Shown here in pieces: positions 1-9,028 of a DNA stretch of 32,331 nucleotides. Under the pieces are notes generated by a model, which saw only the letters and a list, made by a program, of their open reading frames with translations, was not told where the DNA came from and ran no database searches. The DNA comes from an uncultured Micrococcales bacterium. GTDB lineage: Bacteria > Actinomycetota > Actinomycetes > Actinomycetales > Microbacteriaceae. The stretch is from the NCBI GenBank assembly GCA_913056225.1, contig CAJXMQ010000003.1, positions 1 through 32,331 of the forward strand. The letters run 5' to 3'. The stretch's first letter is position 1. Each line of letters begins with the position of its first letter. The position numbers and the translations under genes were made by a program.

Positions 1-26
1 TTCGCAGCTACATTGTCTTCTGGCAT
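1..26 (-). CDS. Truncated 5' end of a divergent CDS (N-terminus MPEDNVAA...)
   Basis: Reverse-strand ATG at 26-24 preceded by a purine-rich SD-like stretch (GAGGAAGAGG); only 8 codons visible, so product unknown. Confidence 0.35.
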
Positions 27-58
27 TAAAACCTCTTCCTCGAACTTCCCAGATGTAA

Positions 59-72
59 TTACACACGTGTAA
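59..72. promoter_or_regulatory. Inverted repeat TTACAC-AC-GTGTAA, overlapping palindrome TGTAATTACA (54-63); candidate operator
   Basis: Perfect dyad read directly, in the apparent divergent intergenic region upstream of galE. Confidence 0.35.
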
Positions 73-132
73 CTATGAATAAGTCAAGTTGAAGTTTTCC
101 ATATGTTGATAAATATGCCAATTGTGTTCTGA

Positions 133-1101
133 TTGACTACCCTTGAAGGCGTGAACGTATTAATCACCGGTGGCGCCGGATACATCGGATCCCATGTATC
201 AAGGTTGCTCATTGAATCTGGTCACTCAGTTGTATCAGTCGATGACTTCAGCACTGGGCTCGCTGAAAGAATTGGCTCAGAGTCTTATGAACTGAAACTG
301 GAAAATCCAGATGCCGAGTCAAAACTTGCATCCATTCTCAACGAGCATGGGATAGACACGGTGATCCACTTTGCCGCGCGCAAGCAGGTTGGCGAGAGTG
401 TTGAAAAACCAGAGCTTTACTACAAATCTAATATCGGTGGGTTGTTGAATTTGCTGAGCGCGATGAAAACAGCGGGAGTCAAAAAGATGGTGTTTAGTAG
501 CTCTGCAGCGGTTTACGGCATGCCTTCCGTGGAACAGGTTGATGAGCAGAGCCCAACAAATCCAATCAACCCGTATGGTCAGACCAAACTTATTGGTGAG
601 TGGATGATTGACAATGCCAAGACTTGGGGTCTCAGCGCAATTTCGCTGAGGTATTTCAATGTTGCTGGCACTGGATGGTCAGACCTTGCAGACAAACAGG
701 CATTGAATCTAATACCAATTGCTATCTCCAAAATTAGTCACGGTGAACCTGTTGACGTTTTTGGGGATGACTACCAAACAGAAGATGGAAGTTGCATTCG
801 CGATTACATCCACGTAATGGACTTAGCGAAAGCCCACATTGACGCCATTTCCCATCTGAAAAACCCAGGTAATGAAGTGTTCAACGTGGGAACAGGTGAA
901 GGTTCGAGTGTTTTTGAAGTTTTGGCTGAGCTCAAAAAAGTATCAGGGATTGATTTTGAAATGAACATCGATTCAAGACGAGCCGGTGACCCGCCCAAAT
1001 TGGTTGCATCCGCATCAAAAATTCAAGACAGCTTCGGCTGGAAGTCCGAATTTGGACTGGCCGAAATCGTTGCTACCGCCTGGGAGTCTAGGGAATCCTG
1101 A
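133..1101 (+). CDS. galE: UDP-glucose 4-epimerase (extended SDR family)
   Basis: N-terminal GGAGYIGSH Rossmann motif, YGQTK (YxxxK) catalytic motif, SLRYFNVAG, RDYIHVMDLA; TTG start. Confidence 0.93.
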   Translation: MTTLEGVNVLITGGAGYIGSHVSRLLIESGHSVVSVDDFSTGLAERIGSESYELKLENPDAESKLASILNEHGIDTVIHFAARKQVGESVEKPELYYKSNIGGLLNLLSAMKTAGVKKMVFSSSAAVYGMPSVEQVDEQSPTNPINPYGQTKLIGEWMIDNAKTWGLSAISLRYFNVAGTGWSDLADKQALNLIPIAISKISHGEPVDVFGDDYQTEDGSCIRDYIHVMDLAKAHIDAISHLKNPGNEVFNVGTGEGSSVFEVLAELKKVSGIDFEMNIDSRRAGDPPKLVASASKIQDSFGWKSEFGLAEIVATAWESRES

Positions 1102-4100
1102 GAACCTGATTCACACGAATTAGGTTTGGGTTGGTAATCCCATTTTCCTCAACAATCGCTCTATAGCTAACTCCAAACCTTGCAGCGATTCGAAACAGGG
1201 TATCCCCAGCGCTGACCCGATAGGTTTGCTGCTCAACCTCGGTCTCTGGTTCTGGCTCTGGTTGAGGCTGTGGCGCGGGCTCAGAGGTCTGAACCTGCTG
1301 GTTAGGAATTGTCAAAACCTGTCCAACAAAAATTAGGTTTGGATTACTAAGTCCACTGGCACTGGCAATTGCAGATGTGGTGACGCCGAATTGGTTTGCA
1401 ATCTTTCTCAGGAAATCTCCACTTTTCACCCTGTATTCAATATTTCCGGTTTGAACGGTCGGTTCAGGCTCTGGAGTTGGTTCAGGCTCGGGTGTCGGCT
1501 CGGGCTCGGGAGCTGGTTCTGGGGCATTTGGAGTGATATCAACCGGTCCAGATCCTGGAATTGTCAGAACCTGACCCACCCTAATGAAGTTGGGATTGCG
1601 AAGGTTGTTGGCCTCAACGATCGCTGCCACGGTTGAACCCTGGCTTGCAGCAATCTTGGACAAGAAATCACCAGGCTTCACGGTGTATTTCTTGGGCGCA
1701 ATTACCTCAGGTGTTGGCGCAACATCAGGTGTGCTGGTCGCGGGCTGCTCGGGAATTTCAGGATTAGTTGAGTCATTGTTTTGAAACTCTCCAACCGTTG
1801 CCCCGTCTTCAGTCACAATATTTGTGTTCTCGGGCAAAGAACTACCGGTTGGAATGTTGAAGGCAAACCAATTCGAAACCCAGTTATAACCGAGTGATTC
1901 CTCGCTGAGGCTCTGGTAATCTTCGAAACTTTCTAGTGCAAATTTTTCTCCCTGAACAACGACGAATATGTCTCGGCTCTGGTTGCGAATAAATTGCGTC
2001 ATCTGAGTGTCTTGCTCCCCCATTGCCAAACAGGTTGCTGGATTGAGCTCAACTGCTTCACCAGGGTATTGCGCAAAAACCTCGGGGCTGGTCGGAATCA
2101 GCTTCCCTTCATCCAAGAAGTAGTTGGCTGATTCACAGCTGACTTTGGACTGAGTCAAGAACTCTTGGGTTTCAAGCCTCTGCAACAGCGAATCATTCAA
2201 CTCATAGATTGGCCTATCGGTAATGGTCTCTGCATGAGCTTGAGACTGAAGCGGGATTTTTTTGTCATAGCCATCTATCAGGTATTTGACACCAGATTGC
2301 TTGCCGCGGATAACGCTTGACGGCGCTGCTGCTGCACCTCCACTGGGGATCGAATCCACCAGAGTTTCAGGAAGGCTGAGTGCTGGACCGAGTTGATTGA
2401 GCAGGTCGGACCTCATGCCGTTTTGCAAGATGGTGTATCTCTGGCCAGCAGTTACCAGGTAGTGGTAATAGGACCCTGGGAAATTCACCACGGCTGGGGC
2501 AGAAGCGGTGGCATCCACCGTTGGAATCTTGGCCAAGAACTCGTCACTGACCTCGATCGCGGCTGGGAAGAACTGATCAACATCCGCCACCGGCAACTTG
2601 CCAGCAGCAGTCATGATGAAACCATCACCCTGGCTAGATTTGATAAATCCACTGAATGGTATTTGTGCACTGGTTGCATCCTGCAGGCCGACAACGCCTT
2701 GGGCCTCATCAAACCAATCAGTCAGGCCAATCTCTGCTGCCATCACTGCATCAATCAGGTAAATTCCATCGGTTGTTGCCAAACCCAAGCGGTCATCTTC
2801 TTCAATTTCAAATACGGTTAGCTCACTGGTGATTGGAGCTCCGGCGATTAGGGATGGGAAATCCGAGATTTCTGCCTCTATAGGCTGAGGAACTGAACTG
2901 GTTACCTTCTGCAGCGCAAGAGTGTCTATGACTTTTCTGTATTCCCCGTTTTCAATCCAGTACTGACCAGACTGCGTCTGCACCAGCTGACTTATTTGAA
3001 CACCGTTGTCAAACTCCAACAGTTGAGCACTGGGCAATACAAGTTTGTTCGCACAATCCAACCCAAACTCAGCCGCCAGCTCACAGTTGGGGACCAAGAA
3101 ACGCCTGTCACCGGCCAATAAAAATAGCTCTTGAGTTGCAGAAGATTCCACAAGCAACTGCATGGGGCCAGCATCTGTGAAGCTTGCCAAATAAGGCTCT
3201 GATATTTCACCGACCGGTCCCAAGGCTCTTAGTGCCTCAACCTGGTTGGGGTCAGTGATTTCAAATTTTTGAGAACCACTGATTACATATAGTGGGCTTC
3301 CGGCACTTCTCAAAAGATAGCCACCACCGATTGGAGATCCAAACCAGTCGTGGAAAAAGCGCCAGAAGTTTCTATTGCCGTAGGCGCTACAACTATCACC
3401 GGTTCCATACATGTTGTCCAGGGCGGCGTTATTTGGTGTGTAGGGGGTGTAGTAATAAAGGTTTGCAGTTGCCTGGCTTTTTAGCTCAAAGGCCTTGGTA
3501 CCACAGGATGCTCTGGGGCTGTAGCGTACATTGACTGTTCGTCCAGGGCGCAACCAGGTGAAAGACCCTTCTGGGTTTCCGTACCACTGAAGTTGACTTG
3601 CCGCCCTGTAAAGCTGGTTAAAAAGGCCAACGTAAACCTTTCCACAAATACCAGGGTCACTGTCTGGGCAGCCATACCCCATAGCTGCCCTGTACATGTA
3701 ATCGGTTGGCTTTGAGCTGGTAACCAATCCCTGCTCTTTTTGAAGCTTCACAATCAGAACCTGGGGGTTTATGCCGCAAGCATTTGACACATCGTTAATG
3801 ATCTGAGCTGCGGTTGCACCGCTTCTTGCTGGAATTGCCTCGCAGCGTCCAGCGCTGGCCTCCATAGCTGGAGTGTCCATTAGGTAATCTTTCAAGCAAT
3901 CTGGGCCAGAGGCATCTGCTCGACAGTTGCTAACTCGAGAATCCAGAAACTCTTGAATTTGATCAACACTCATTGTTCCAAAATCGAAAAACACACTGTC
4001 TGTGATTATCAATCCTGGATCAAATGCACTTCCCGGAGGCGCAGCCTGAGCTTGCTGCACTGGCACGAATAATGCAGACAGCAAAGAGACAGACCCGATC

Positions 4101-4120
4101 AGGGTGAGGAATTTACGCAC
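1088..4120 (-). CDS. Secreted multidomain cell-wall protein: signal peptide, Cys-rich lysozyme/transglycosylase-like N-terminal domain, degenerate internal repeats, Pro-Glu linkers, three C-terminal LysM domains
   Basis: Signal peptide ending AQA|APP; CGINPQVLIVKLQKEQGLV; three LysM copies (YTVKPGDFLSKIA..., YRVKSGDFLRKIA..., YRVSAGDTLFRIA...) each ending VLTIP/VLRIP; GTG start overlapping the upstream stop (TAGTG). Confidence 0.85.
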   Translation of the reverse strand: MRKFLTLIGSVSLLSALFVPVQQAQAAPPGSAFDPGLIITDSVFFDFGTMSVDQIQEFLDSRVSNCRADASGPDCLKDYLMDTPAMEASAGRCEAIPARSGATAAQIINDVSNACGINPQVLIVKLQKEQGLVTSSKPTDYMYRAAMGYGCPDSDPGICGKVYVGLFNQLYRAASQLQWYGNPEGSFTWLRPGRTVNVRYSPRASCGTKAFELKSQATANLYYYTPYTPNNAALDNMYGTGDSCSAYGNRNFWRFFHDWFGSPIGGGYLLRSAGSPLYVISGSQKFEITDPNQVEALRALGPVGEISEPYLASFTDAGPMQLLVESSATQELFLLAGDRRFLVPNCELAAEFGLDCANKLVLPSAQLLEFDNGVQISQLVQTQSGQYWIENGEYRKVIDTLALQKVTSSVPQPIEAEISDFPSLIAGAPITSELTVFEIEEDDRLGLATTDGIYLIDAVMAAEIGLTDWFDEAQGVVGLQDATSAQIPFSGFIKSSQGDGFIMTAAGKLPVADVDQFFPAAIEVSDEFLAKIPTVDATASAPAVVNFPGSYYHYLVTAGQRYTILQNGMRSDLLNQLGPALSLPETLVDSIPSGGAAAAPSSVIRGKQSGVKYLIDGYDKKIPLQSQAHAETITDRPIYELNDSLLQRLETQEFLTQSKVSCESANYFLDEGKLIPTSPEVFAQYPGEAVELNPATCLAMGEQDTQMTQFIRNQSRDIFVVVQGEKFALESFEDYQSLSEESLGYNWVSNWFAFNIPTGSSLPENTNIVTEDGATVGEFQNNDSTNPEIPEQPATSTPDVAPTPEVIAPKKYTVKPGDFLSKIAASQGSTVAAIVEANNLRNPNFIRVGQVLTIPGSGPVDITPNAPEPAPEPEPTPEPEPTPEPEPTVQTGNIEYRVKSGDFLRKIANQFGVTTSAIASASGLSNPNLIFVGQVLTIPNQQVQTSEPAPQPQPEPEPETEVEQQTYRVSAGDTLFRIAARFGVSYRAIVEENGITNPNLIRVNQVLRIP
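1461..1532. repeat. Imperfect 18-nt tandem repeat encoding the Pro-Glu linker between LysM1 and LysM2
   Basis: Units ggttcaggctctggagtt / ggttcaggctcgggtgtc / ggctcgggctcgggagct / ggttctggggca..., translating to PEPEPTPEPEPT on the minus strand. Confidence 0.7.
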
Positions 4121-4653
4121 TAAGGAATCACCACCGAGACGGGTTCGCTTTCGCCCTCATAAGAATCAGAAAGATAAGAAACGGAGACAACTGCGGTTCC
4201 TCCAGGTAGCCCGGATAGAGGGATATCAATCGGGGCGCACTGGGTGTAGTTACTTGACCTGTTGGCCATTACCGTAGCCTCAGTTGAAAAATCACCCGCA
4301 AGCAATTTCAAGCTGCACTCTCCTCCGTCTTCAACAACATCAAAAACTTGGGCAATAACCTCAAGCTGCCCCTCGTCTGTGTAAACCATCGCACTGACCA
4401 CCTCAACGTTTACTTCACTGCGCTCAACAGGCTCAGGTTCTTCCTCGGTCTGTTCTGGCTCTGGATCCGTTTCTGGCTCGACAGGCACAGGTTCAGGCTC
4501 AGTTTCTGGTTCACTTTCATTAACGTCTGGTGAGTCGTTTTCGTTATCAATTTCAATCGGGGTCGGCTGGGCGTTCCAACTCGGGACAAATGCCGAGCAG
4601 CCACTGAGGCTCAAGCCAATGATTAATGCAGTAGCTAGACCTTTCCAGCGCAT
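4120..4653 (-). CDS. Putative lipoprotein with Pro/Glu-rich stalk and Ig-like C-terminal domain
   Basis: Lipobox LSGC in MRWKGLATALIIGLSLSGCSAF; (E/P)-rich segment; Cys pair in the C-terminal beta-rich region. ATG at 4653 preferred over the TTG at 4668 because AGGAGG lies 6 nt upstream. Confidence 0.75.
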   Translation of the reverse strand: MRWKGLATALIIGLSLSGCSAFVPSWNAQPTPIEIDNENDSPDVNESEPETEPEPVPVEPETDPEPEQTEEEPEPVERSEVNVEVVSAMVYTDEGQLEVIAQVFDVVEDGGECSLKLLAGDFSTEATVMANRSSNYTQCAPIDIPLSGLPGGTAVVSVSYLSDSYEGESEPVSVVIP

Positions 4654-4664
4654 GGCAGACCTCC

Positions 4665-4687
4665 TCAAAATTAAAGCTTAATTTTGA
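4665..4687 (-). promoter_or_regulatory. A/T-rich hairpin abutting the Shine-Dalgarno of the lipoprotein gene
   Basis: Perfect 9-bp inverted repeat TCAAAATTA-(5 nt)-TAATTTTGA; on the minus strand it runs into TTTTGAGGAGG. Confidence 0.45.
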
Positions 4688-4725
4688 AGTTGAAGGTTTT
4701 GATAGATGCTGGTCGGCGTGGCGGT

Positions 4726-5214
4726 TTAGTCGAGCTGACTCTTTAGGTTCTGATTTTTCTGGTCAACCTCGATTTTCAACCGTTCTCGGAATTGGTCCAT
4801 CTTGCCTAATAGCTTCTCATCCTGCGCCGCCAGAATCCTGATTGCCATTAGTCCTGCGTTCCTAGCGCCATCGATTGCCATCGTGGCCACTGGCACCCCA
4901 GCTGGCATTTGAGCAATTGAAAGAAGAGAGTCAATTCCTTCCAGGTTTTTTAGAGAAATCGGAACACCAATCACCGGAAGTGAGGTCATTGAGGCAACCA
5001 TGCCCGGAAGGTGAGCGGCTCCGCCTGCTCCCGCGATTATCACCTGCACACCCCTGGATGCGGCCTGTTTCGACCACTCAAGCATGGCGTCAGGAGTTCT
5101 GTGGGCGCTTAGCACCTCTACCTCAGGCTTGACATCAAATTCAGAAAGCACGGTTTGTGCCTGCTCCAAGACCTTCCAGTCGGAGTCAGACCCCATCACA
5201 ATAGCTACACTCAC
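4726..5214 (-). CDS. purE: N5-carboxyaminoimidazole ribonucleotide mutase
   Basis: [37 protein letters not shown]. Confidence 0.96.
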   Translation of the reverse strand: MSVAIVMGSDSDWKVLEQAQTVLSEFDVKPEVEVLSAHRTPDAMLEWSKQAASRGVQVIIAGAGGAAHLPGMVASMTSLPVIGVPISLKNLEGIDSLLSIAQMPAGVPVATMAIDGARNAGLMAIRILAAQDEKLLGKMDQFRERLKIEVDQKNQNLKSQLD

Positions 5215-5223
5215 ATTGACATC

Positions 5224-6342
5224 CTATGACCCACTGATGACCGCTGCAGCTAGAAGCGCTCGGGATCGAACAGTTTCCAAATCATCACCAACCATGGTTA
5301 TGTGTCCCATTTTTCTGCCAGCTCTCGGAGATTTTCCATAGGTGTGGATTTTGGCTTCTGGGAATCTGTACATGGTGTCTGCAAAGTTTTCTAAAAAGTC
5401 CGTTCCTTTTTCAGTGCCGAGCAAATTCACCATCACCGAAACCTCCGATGTCAAATCTGTAAGCCCCAGGGGTAGATCTAAAACGGCTCTCAGGTGTTGC
5501 TCGAACTGGCTGGTAATAGACCCATCGATTGTGAAGTGTCCAGAGTTATGAGGCCTCATTGCTAATTCGTTTATCAGCAGTTCACCATCTCTGGTTTGAA
5601 ACATCTCTACTGCCATAACACCTGTAACTTGGAGCTCGGCTGCAATCCGTTCTGCAATTTCAAGGGCTTGCCGTTGATTCACATTTGGAGCAGGAGCAAT
5701 AACCTGGGAGCAAACTCCATTCAGTTGAACTGTCTCCACTGCAGGCCATGCACGCCATTCTCCGCTGGGTCGCCTTGCCGAGAGAACTGCGATTTCAGAA
5801 ACGAACTCGACTAGTTGCTCCGCAAGTAGTGAACCCCCTAATTTGTCAATGTTTGCAAACCAATCCTCCACCTCATTGGCGTCACTTATGACTCTTACTC
5901 CCTTGCCGTCATAACCGCCAATTGGGGTTTTAACAATTACCCGTCCGCCGTGGGATGAAATGAAGCGCCCCAATTGATCGGGTGTTTTGATTTCCTCCCA
6001 TTCGGGCATTGGTAATCCCGCCTCGGAGAGCCTTGTTCGCATCAACAGCTTGTTTTGAGCGAATTGCAGTGCTTCACTCGGCGGCTGCACACTTGTTCCA
6101 GATTTCTCAACCTGTTGCAAAGTGGTAATTGGGACATGCTCATGATCGAAGGTAATGACATCAACCCCGTCTGCAAACCATCCCAGTTGTTCGGCATTTG
6201 TGTAATCGCCAACAACCGTCGTTGATTTCTCAGCCGACATTCCCTCAGACTCGGCAAAAACCTTCAAATCGATGCCCAGTGCTATGGCCTCTGGAATCAT
6301 CATCCTCGCAAGCTGGCCTCCGCCAATTACTCCAACTTTCAA
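5224..6342 (-). CDS. purK: N5-carboxyaminoimidazole ribonucleotide synthase (ATP-grasp)
   Basis: GVIGGGQLARMM N-terminus, VIVKTPIGGYDGKGVRV, ELAMRPHNSGHFTIDGS; next to purE. Confidence 0.96.
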   Translation of the reverse strand: MKVGVIGGGQLARMMIPEAIALGIDLKVFAESEGMSAEKSTTVVGDYTNAEQLGWFADGVDVITFDHEHVPITTLQQVEKSGTSVQPPSEALQFAQNKLLMRTRLSEAGLPMPEWEEIKTPDQLGRFISSHGGRVIVKTPIGGYDGKGVRVISDANEVEDWFANIDKLGGSLLAEQLVEFVSEIAVLSARRPSGEWRAWPAVETVQLNGVCSQVIAPAPNVNQRQALEIAERIAAELQVTGVMAVEMFQTRDGELLINELAMRPHNSGHFTIDGSITSQFEQHLRAVLDLPLGLTDLTSEVSVMVNLLGTEKGTDFLENFADTMYRFPEAKIHTYGKSPRAGRKMGHITMVGDDLETVRSRALLAAAVISGS

Positions 6343-7067
6343 GATGTTTCCCCTCTCAGGTGCAAAATGTCGCCTGCAGAAATTCTGTGCTCGCCGTGAT
6401 TCAGCACCAGCAACCCATCCGAATCTATTTCGGTCGCGATGCCCACAATCTCGCCGGAGTCGGTTTGAACCCGAATCCTTTTCCCAAGCGTATGAGAAAC
6501 CTCTCTAAGTTTTGTTAGTAGCGGCTGTTTTCCAACAGATTCAAAACTGGCTCGGAGCTGTGAAAAATTTCTGAGAATCTCAGCAAGCTGAAAATCGTAA
6601 TTCGTGTCAAGCTGCAGGTTTTCAATTGACTCTGTTTGCTCAAGACCAATCTGAAAGAGATTTAAACCAATTCCAACAACCGCAAACTCGGCAGTGGCAG
6701 AGCCCAAAACCCCTGCAATCTTTTGTTCATTCACTAAGACATCGTTTGGCCATTTCAGTCCTGCCTGAGCACCCTGAGCGGTGAGGGACTCCACCATGGA
6801 CACAGCCAAAAGCATCCCATACCAGTGAGCAGGGCCACTGGGGTTTCTAATCAAGATAGAAACTGCCAAAGAAGATCCTGCAGGTGATTCCCAAACCCTT
6901 TGGTTGCGTCCCCGTCCAGCAGTCTGCTCAGCTGCGCAAACCACACTCAAATCTGGCCAGGACTGAGCATTCGCTGAAGCTTCGCTAATCAAAAAATCAT
7001 TAGTTGAACCAACAGTTGGTAGGAAAACGAGCTTGTTACAAAACTCAGATGAAGAATTTAGGTCCAT
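6339..7067 (-). CDS. birA: Biotin--[biotin carboxyl-carrier protein] ligase
   Basis: EQTAGRGRNQRVWESPAGSSLAVS, LKWPNDVLVNEQKIAGVL; 4-nt overlap with purK. Confidence 0.94.
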   Translation of the reverse strand: MDLNSSSEFCNKLVFLPTVGSTNDFLISEASANAQSWPDLSVVCAAEQTAGRGRNQRVWESPAGSSLAVSILIRNPSGPAHWYGMLLAVSMVESLTAQGAQAGLKWPNDVLVNEQKIAGVLGSATAEFAVVGIGLNLFQIGLEQTESIENLQLDTNYDFQLAEILRNFSQLRASFESVGKQPLLTKLREVSHTLGKRIRVQTDSGEIVGIATEIDSDGLLVLNHGEHRISAGDILHLRGETS

Positions 7068-7129
7068 GCATTCCCTTCGGACCCTTCAAACATTACTAAA
7101 GTAGTCGGCATCACTAAATTGGAGAGATC

Positions 7130-8710
7130 TTGACAGACAATCCAGAGATGGACACCACCGCAGGTCGCATTGACGACTTGAAAAAGCGCTATCAACAGGC
7201 TATGAACCCAGCTGGTTCAGAGGCAATAGACCGACAAAAAGCCAAGGGTAAGCAAACAGCGAGGGAGCGAGTTCATCAATTACTAGACCCCGGGAGCTTT
7301 GTTGAGATCGATGAGTTTGCAAGAAGTCGTGGCGCTGAAGGTGACAAAAGACCCTATGGCGACAGCGTTGTAACCGGACTTGGGACCATTCATGGCAGAC
7401 AGGTTGCGGTTTACAGCCAGGACTTCACAGTGTTTGGTGGCTCCTTGGGAGAGGCAGCTGGAAACAAAATAATCAAGATCATGCAAATTGCAATTGATAC
7501 CGGTGTTCCAATAATTGGAATCTTGGACAGTGGTGGAGCAAGAATCCAAGAAGGCGTTATCGCACTCGGGAAATACGGAGAGATATTTAGAAAAAATACC
7601 CTGGCCAGTGGGGTAGTCCCGCAAATTTCTCTCATCATGGGCCCAGCTGCCGGCGGCGCTGTCTACTCCCCCGCTCTTACCGACTTCGTGGTGATGGTTG
7701 ATAAAACCTCAAACATGTTCGTGACCGGACCCGATGTAATCAAAACTGTGACCGGTGAGGAAGTTGGCATGGAAGAGCTGGGTGGAGCTCGTTCCCACAA
7801 CGAAACCAGTGGTGTGGCTCACTATCTCGCTGAAGACGAGCCGGATGCGATCGATTATGTTCGAACTCTGATTGGATTCTTGCCAGCAAACAATATGTCA
7901 AACTCCGAGAGGTTTGAGCCTGCGCACGAATTGGAGATTACCGAGCAAGACATGAAGCTCGATGCGCTAATACCCGACAGCCCAAACCAGCCATATGACA
8001 TGCATGCGGTAATCAGCGCCACTGTAGACGATGGAGATTTTCTAGAAATCCAGCCACTGTTTGCTCCAAACATAATTATTGGTTTTGCTCGAGTGGACGG
8101 TCAGACAGTTGGAATCGTTGCCAACCAGCCATTGCAAATGGCTGGAACACTCAACATCGACGCGGGAGAAAAAGCTGCGAGGTTTGTTAGATTCTGCGAC
8201 TCGTTCAACGTTCCAATTCTCACACTGGTTGATGTTCCAGGCTATCTTCCTGGCACGGACCAGGAATGGGCCGGAGTAATCAGGCGGGGAGCAAAGCTTT
8301 TGTATGCCTACGCCGAGGCGACAGTTCCCTTGATAACCATCATCACTCGCAAGGCCTATGGTGGCGCATACATCGTCATGGGAAGCAAGCAGTTGGGTGC
8401 TGACATAAACCTGGCCTGGCCAACGGCCGAGATTGCCGTGATGGGCGGACAGGGTGCTGTCAACATCCTCTACCGAGACAAAATCAAACAGGCCGCTGAA
8501 GCTGGCGAGGATGTTGAGCAGGTCAGGCAGAGGCTTGCGAAAGAGTACACATATAGTGTTGCAAGCCCATTTTTGGCAGCGGAGCGTGGGGAGCTGGATG
8601 GCATCATCGAGCCTTCTGCAACTCGAACCAGCGTCATCAAAGCCCTGAGAGCGCTGAGGACCAAGCGAGCGGAACTTCCGCCCAAGAAGCATGGAAATAT
8701 CCCGCTGTAA
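7130..8710 (+). CDS. accD: Acyl-CoA (acetyl/propionyl-CoA) carboxylase beta subunit
   Basis: Carboxyltransferase motifs: [72 protein letters not shown] start after ggaga SD. Confidence 0.95.
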   Translation: MTDNPEMDTTAGRIDDLKKRYQQAMNPAGSEAIDRQKAKGKQTARERVHQLLDPGSFVEIDEFARSRGAEGDKRPYGDSVVTGLGTIHGRQVAVYSQDFTVFGGSLGEAAGNKIIKIMQIAIDTGVPIIGILDSGGARIQEGVIALGKYGEIFRKNTLASGVVPQISLIMGPAAGGAVYSPALTDFVVMVDKTSNMFVTGPDVIKTVTGEEVGMEELGGARSHNETSGVAHYLAEDEPDAIDYVRTLIGFLPANNMSNSERFEPAHELEITEQDMKLDALIPDSPNQPYDMHAVISATVDDGDFLEIQPLFAPNIIIGFARVDGQTVGIVANQPLQMAGTLNIDAGEKAARFVRFCDSFNVPILTLVDVPGYLPGTDQEWAGVIRRGAKLLYAYAEATVPLITIITRKAYGGAYIVMGSKQLGADINLAWPTAEIAVMGGQGAVNILYRDKIKQAAEAGEDVEQVRQRLAKEYTYSVASPFLAAERGELDGIIEPSATRTSVIKALRALRTKRAELPPKKHGNIPL

Positions 8711-8889
8711 TGAATGACAACAATCCCGAATTTCAGATTCACTCGAGCCTAAGTGAAACCAAAAAGGCCGCTCTGGTAGCAGTTGTTTCGCAACTTTTAG
8801 AAAACAAATCCGAAGCCTCCGTGATCCCCACAGACAGGTCTCATTCTGCCTGGGTTAGGACTTTTCAGACTCGCAAAAATCCCCGATAA
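8710..8889 (+). CDS. Acyl-CoA carboxylase epsilon subunit-like small protein (59 aa)
   Basis: Below the ORF-track length cutoff. Reads [64 protein letters not shown] overlap with the beta subunit; 'ALVAVVSQL...SAWVR' resembles actinobacterial AccE/PccE. Confidence 0.8.
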   Translation: MNDNNPEFQIHSSLSETKKAALVAVVSQLLENKSEASVIPTDRSHSAWVRTFQTRKNPR

Positions 8890-8986
8890 GCCACGCAGTG
8901 GCTGGTCAACCAGTCCCCCATTAAGACAACAACCAATTTGACCACAAGGCACCCAAGTCGACTATCTAGTTGAGAAAATTAGATGT

Positions 8987-9023
8987 TCGAAACGGGTGGC
9001 CGTTGGGGGGTCACCCGCTTCGA
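8987..9023. terminator. Large hairpin between convergent genes; candidate terminator
   Basis: TCGAA-A-CGGGTGGCC-(7 nt)-GGTCACCCG-C-TTCGA: 5 bp, one mismatch, 9 bp with one G-U; no strong U-tract on the plus strand. Confidence 0.5.
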
Positions 9024-9028
9024 GCATT

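Noticed and set aside
2393-2821. 142-aa plus-strand ORF inside the LysM gene
   Set aside because: Antisense to a coherent secreted multidomain protein; no SD or recognisable domain.
4430-4520. Repetitive sequence considered as a possible CRISPR or intergenic repeat
   Set aside because: Lies in-frame within the lipoprotein gene and encodes a Pro/Glu stalk; no repeat-spacer architecture.
8042-8692. 216-aa minus-strand ORF opposite the carboxylase beta subunit
   Set aside because: Fully antisense to a strongly conserved gene; Cys/Ser/Trp-rich low-plausibility protein with no recognisable motif.
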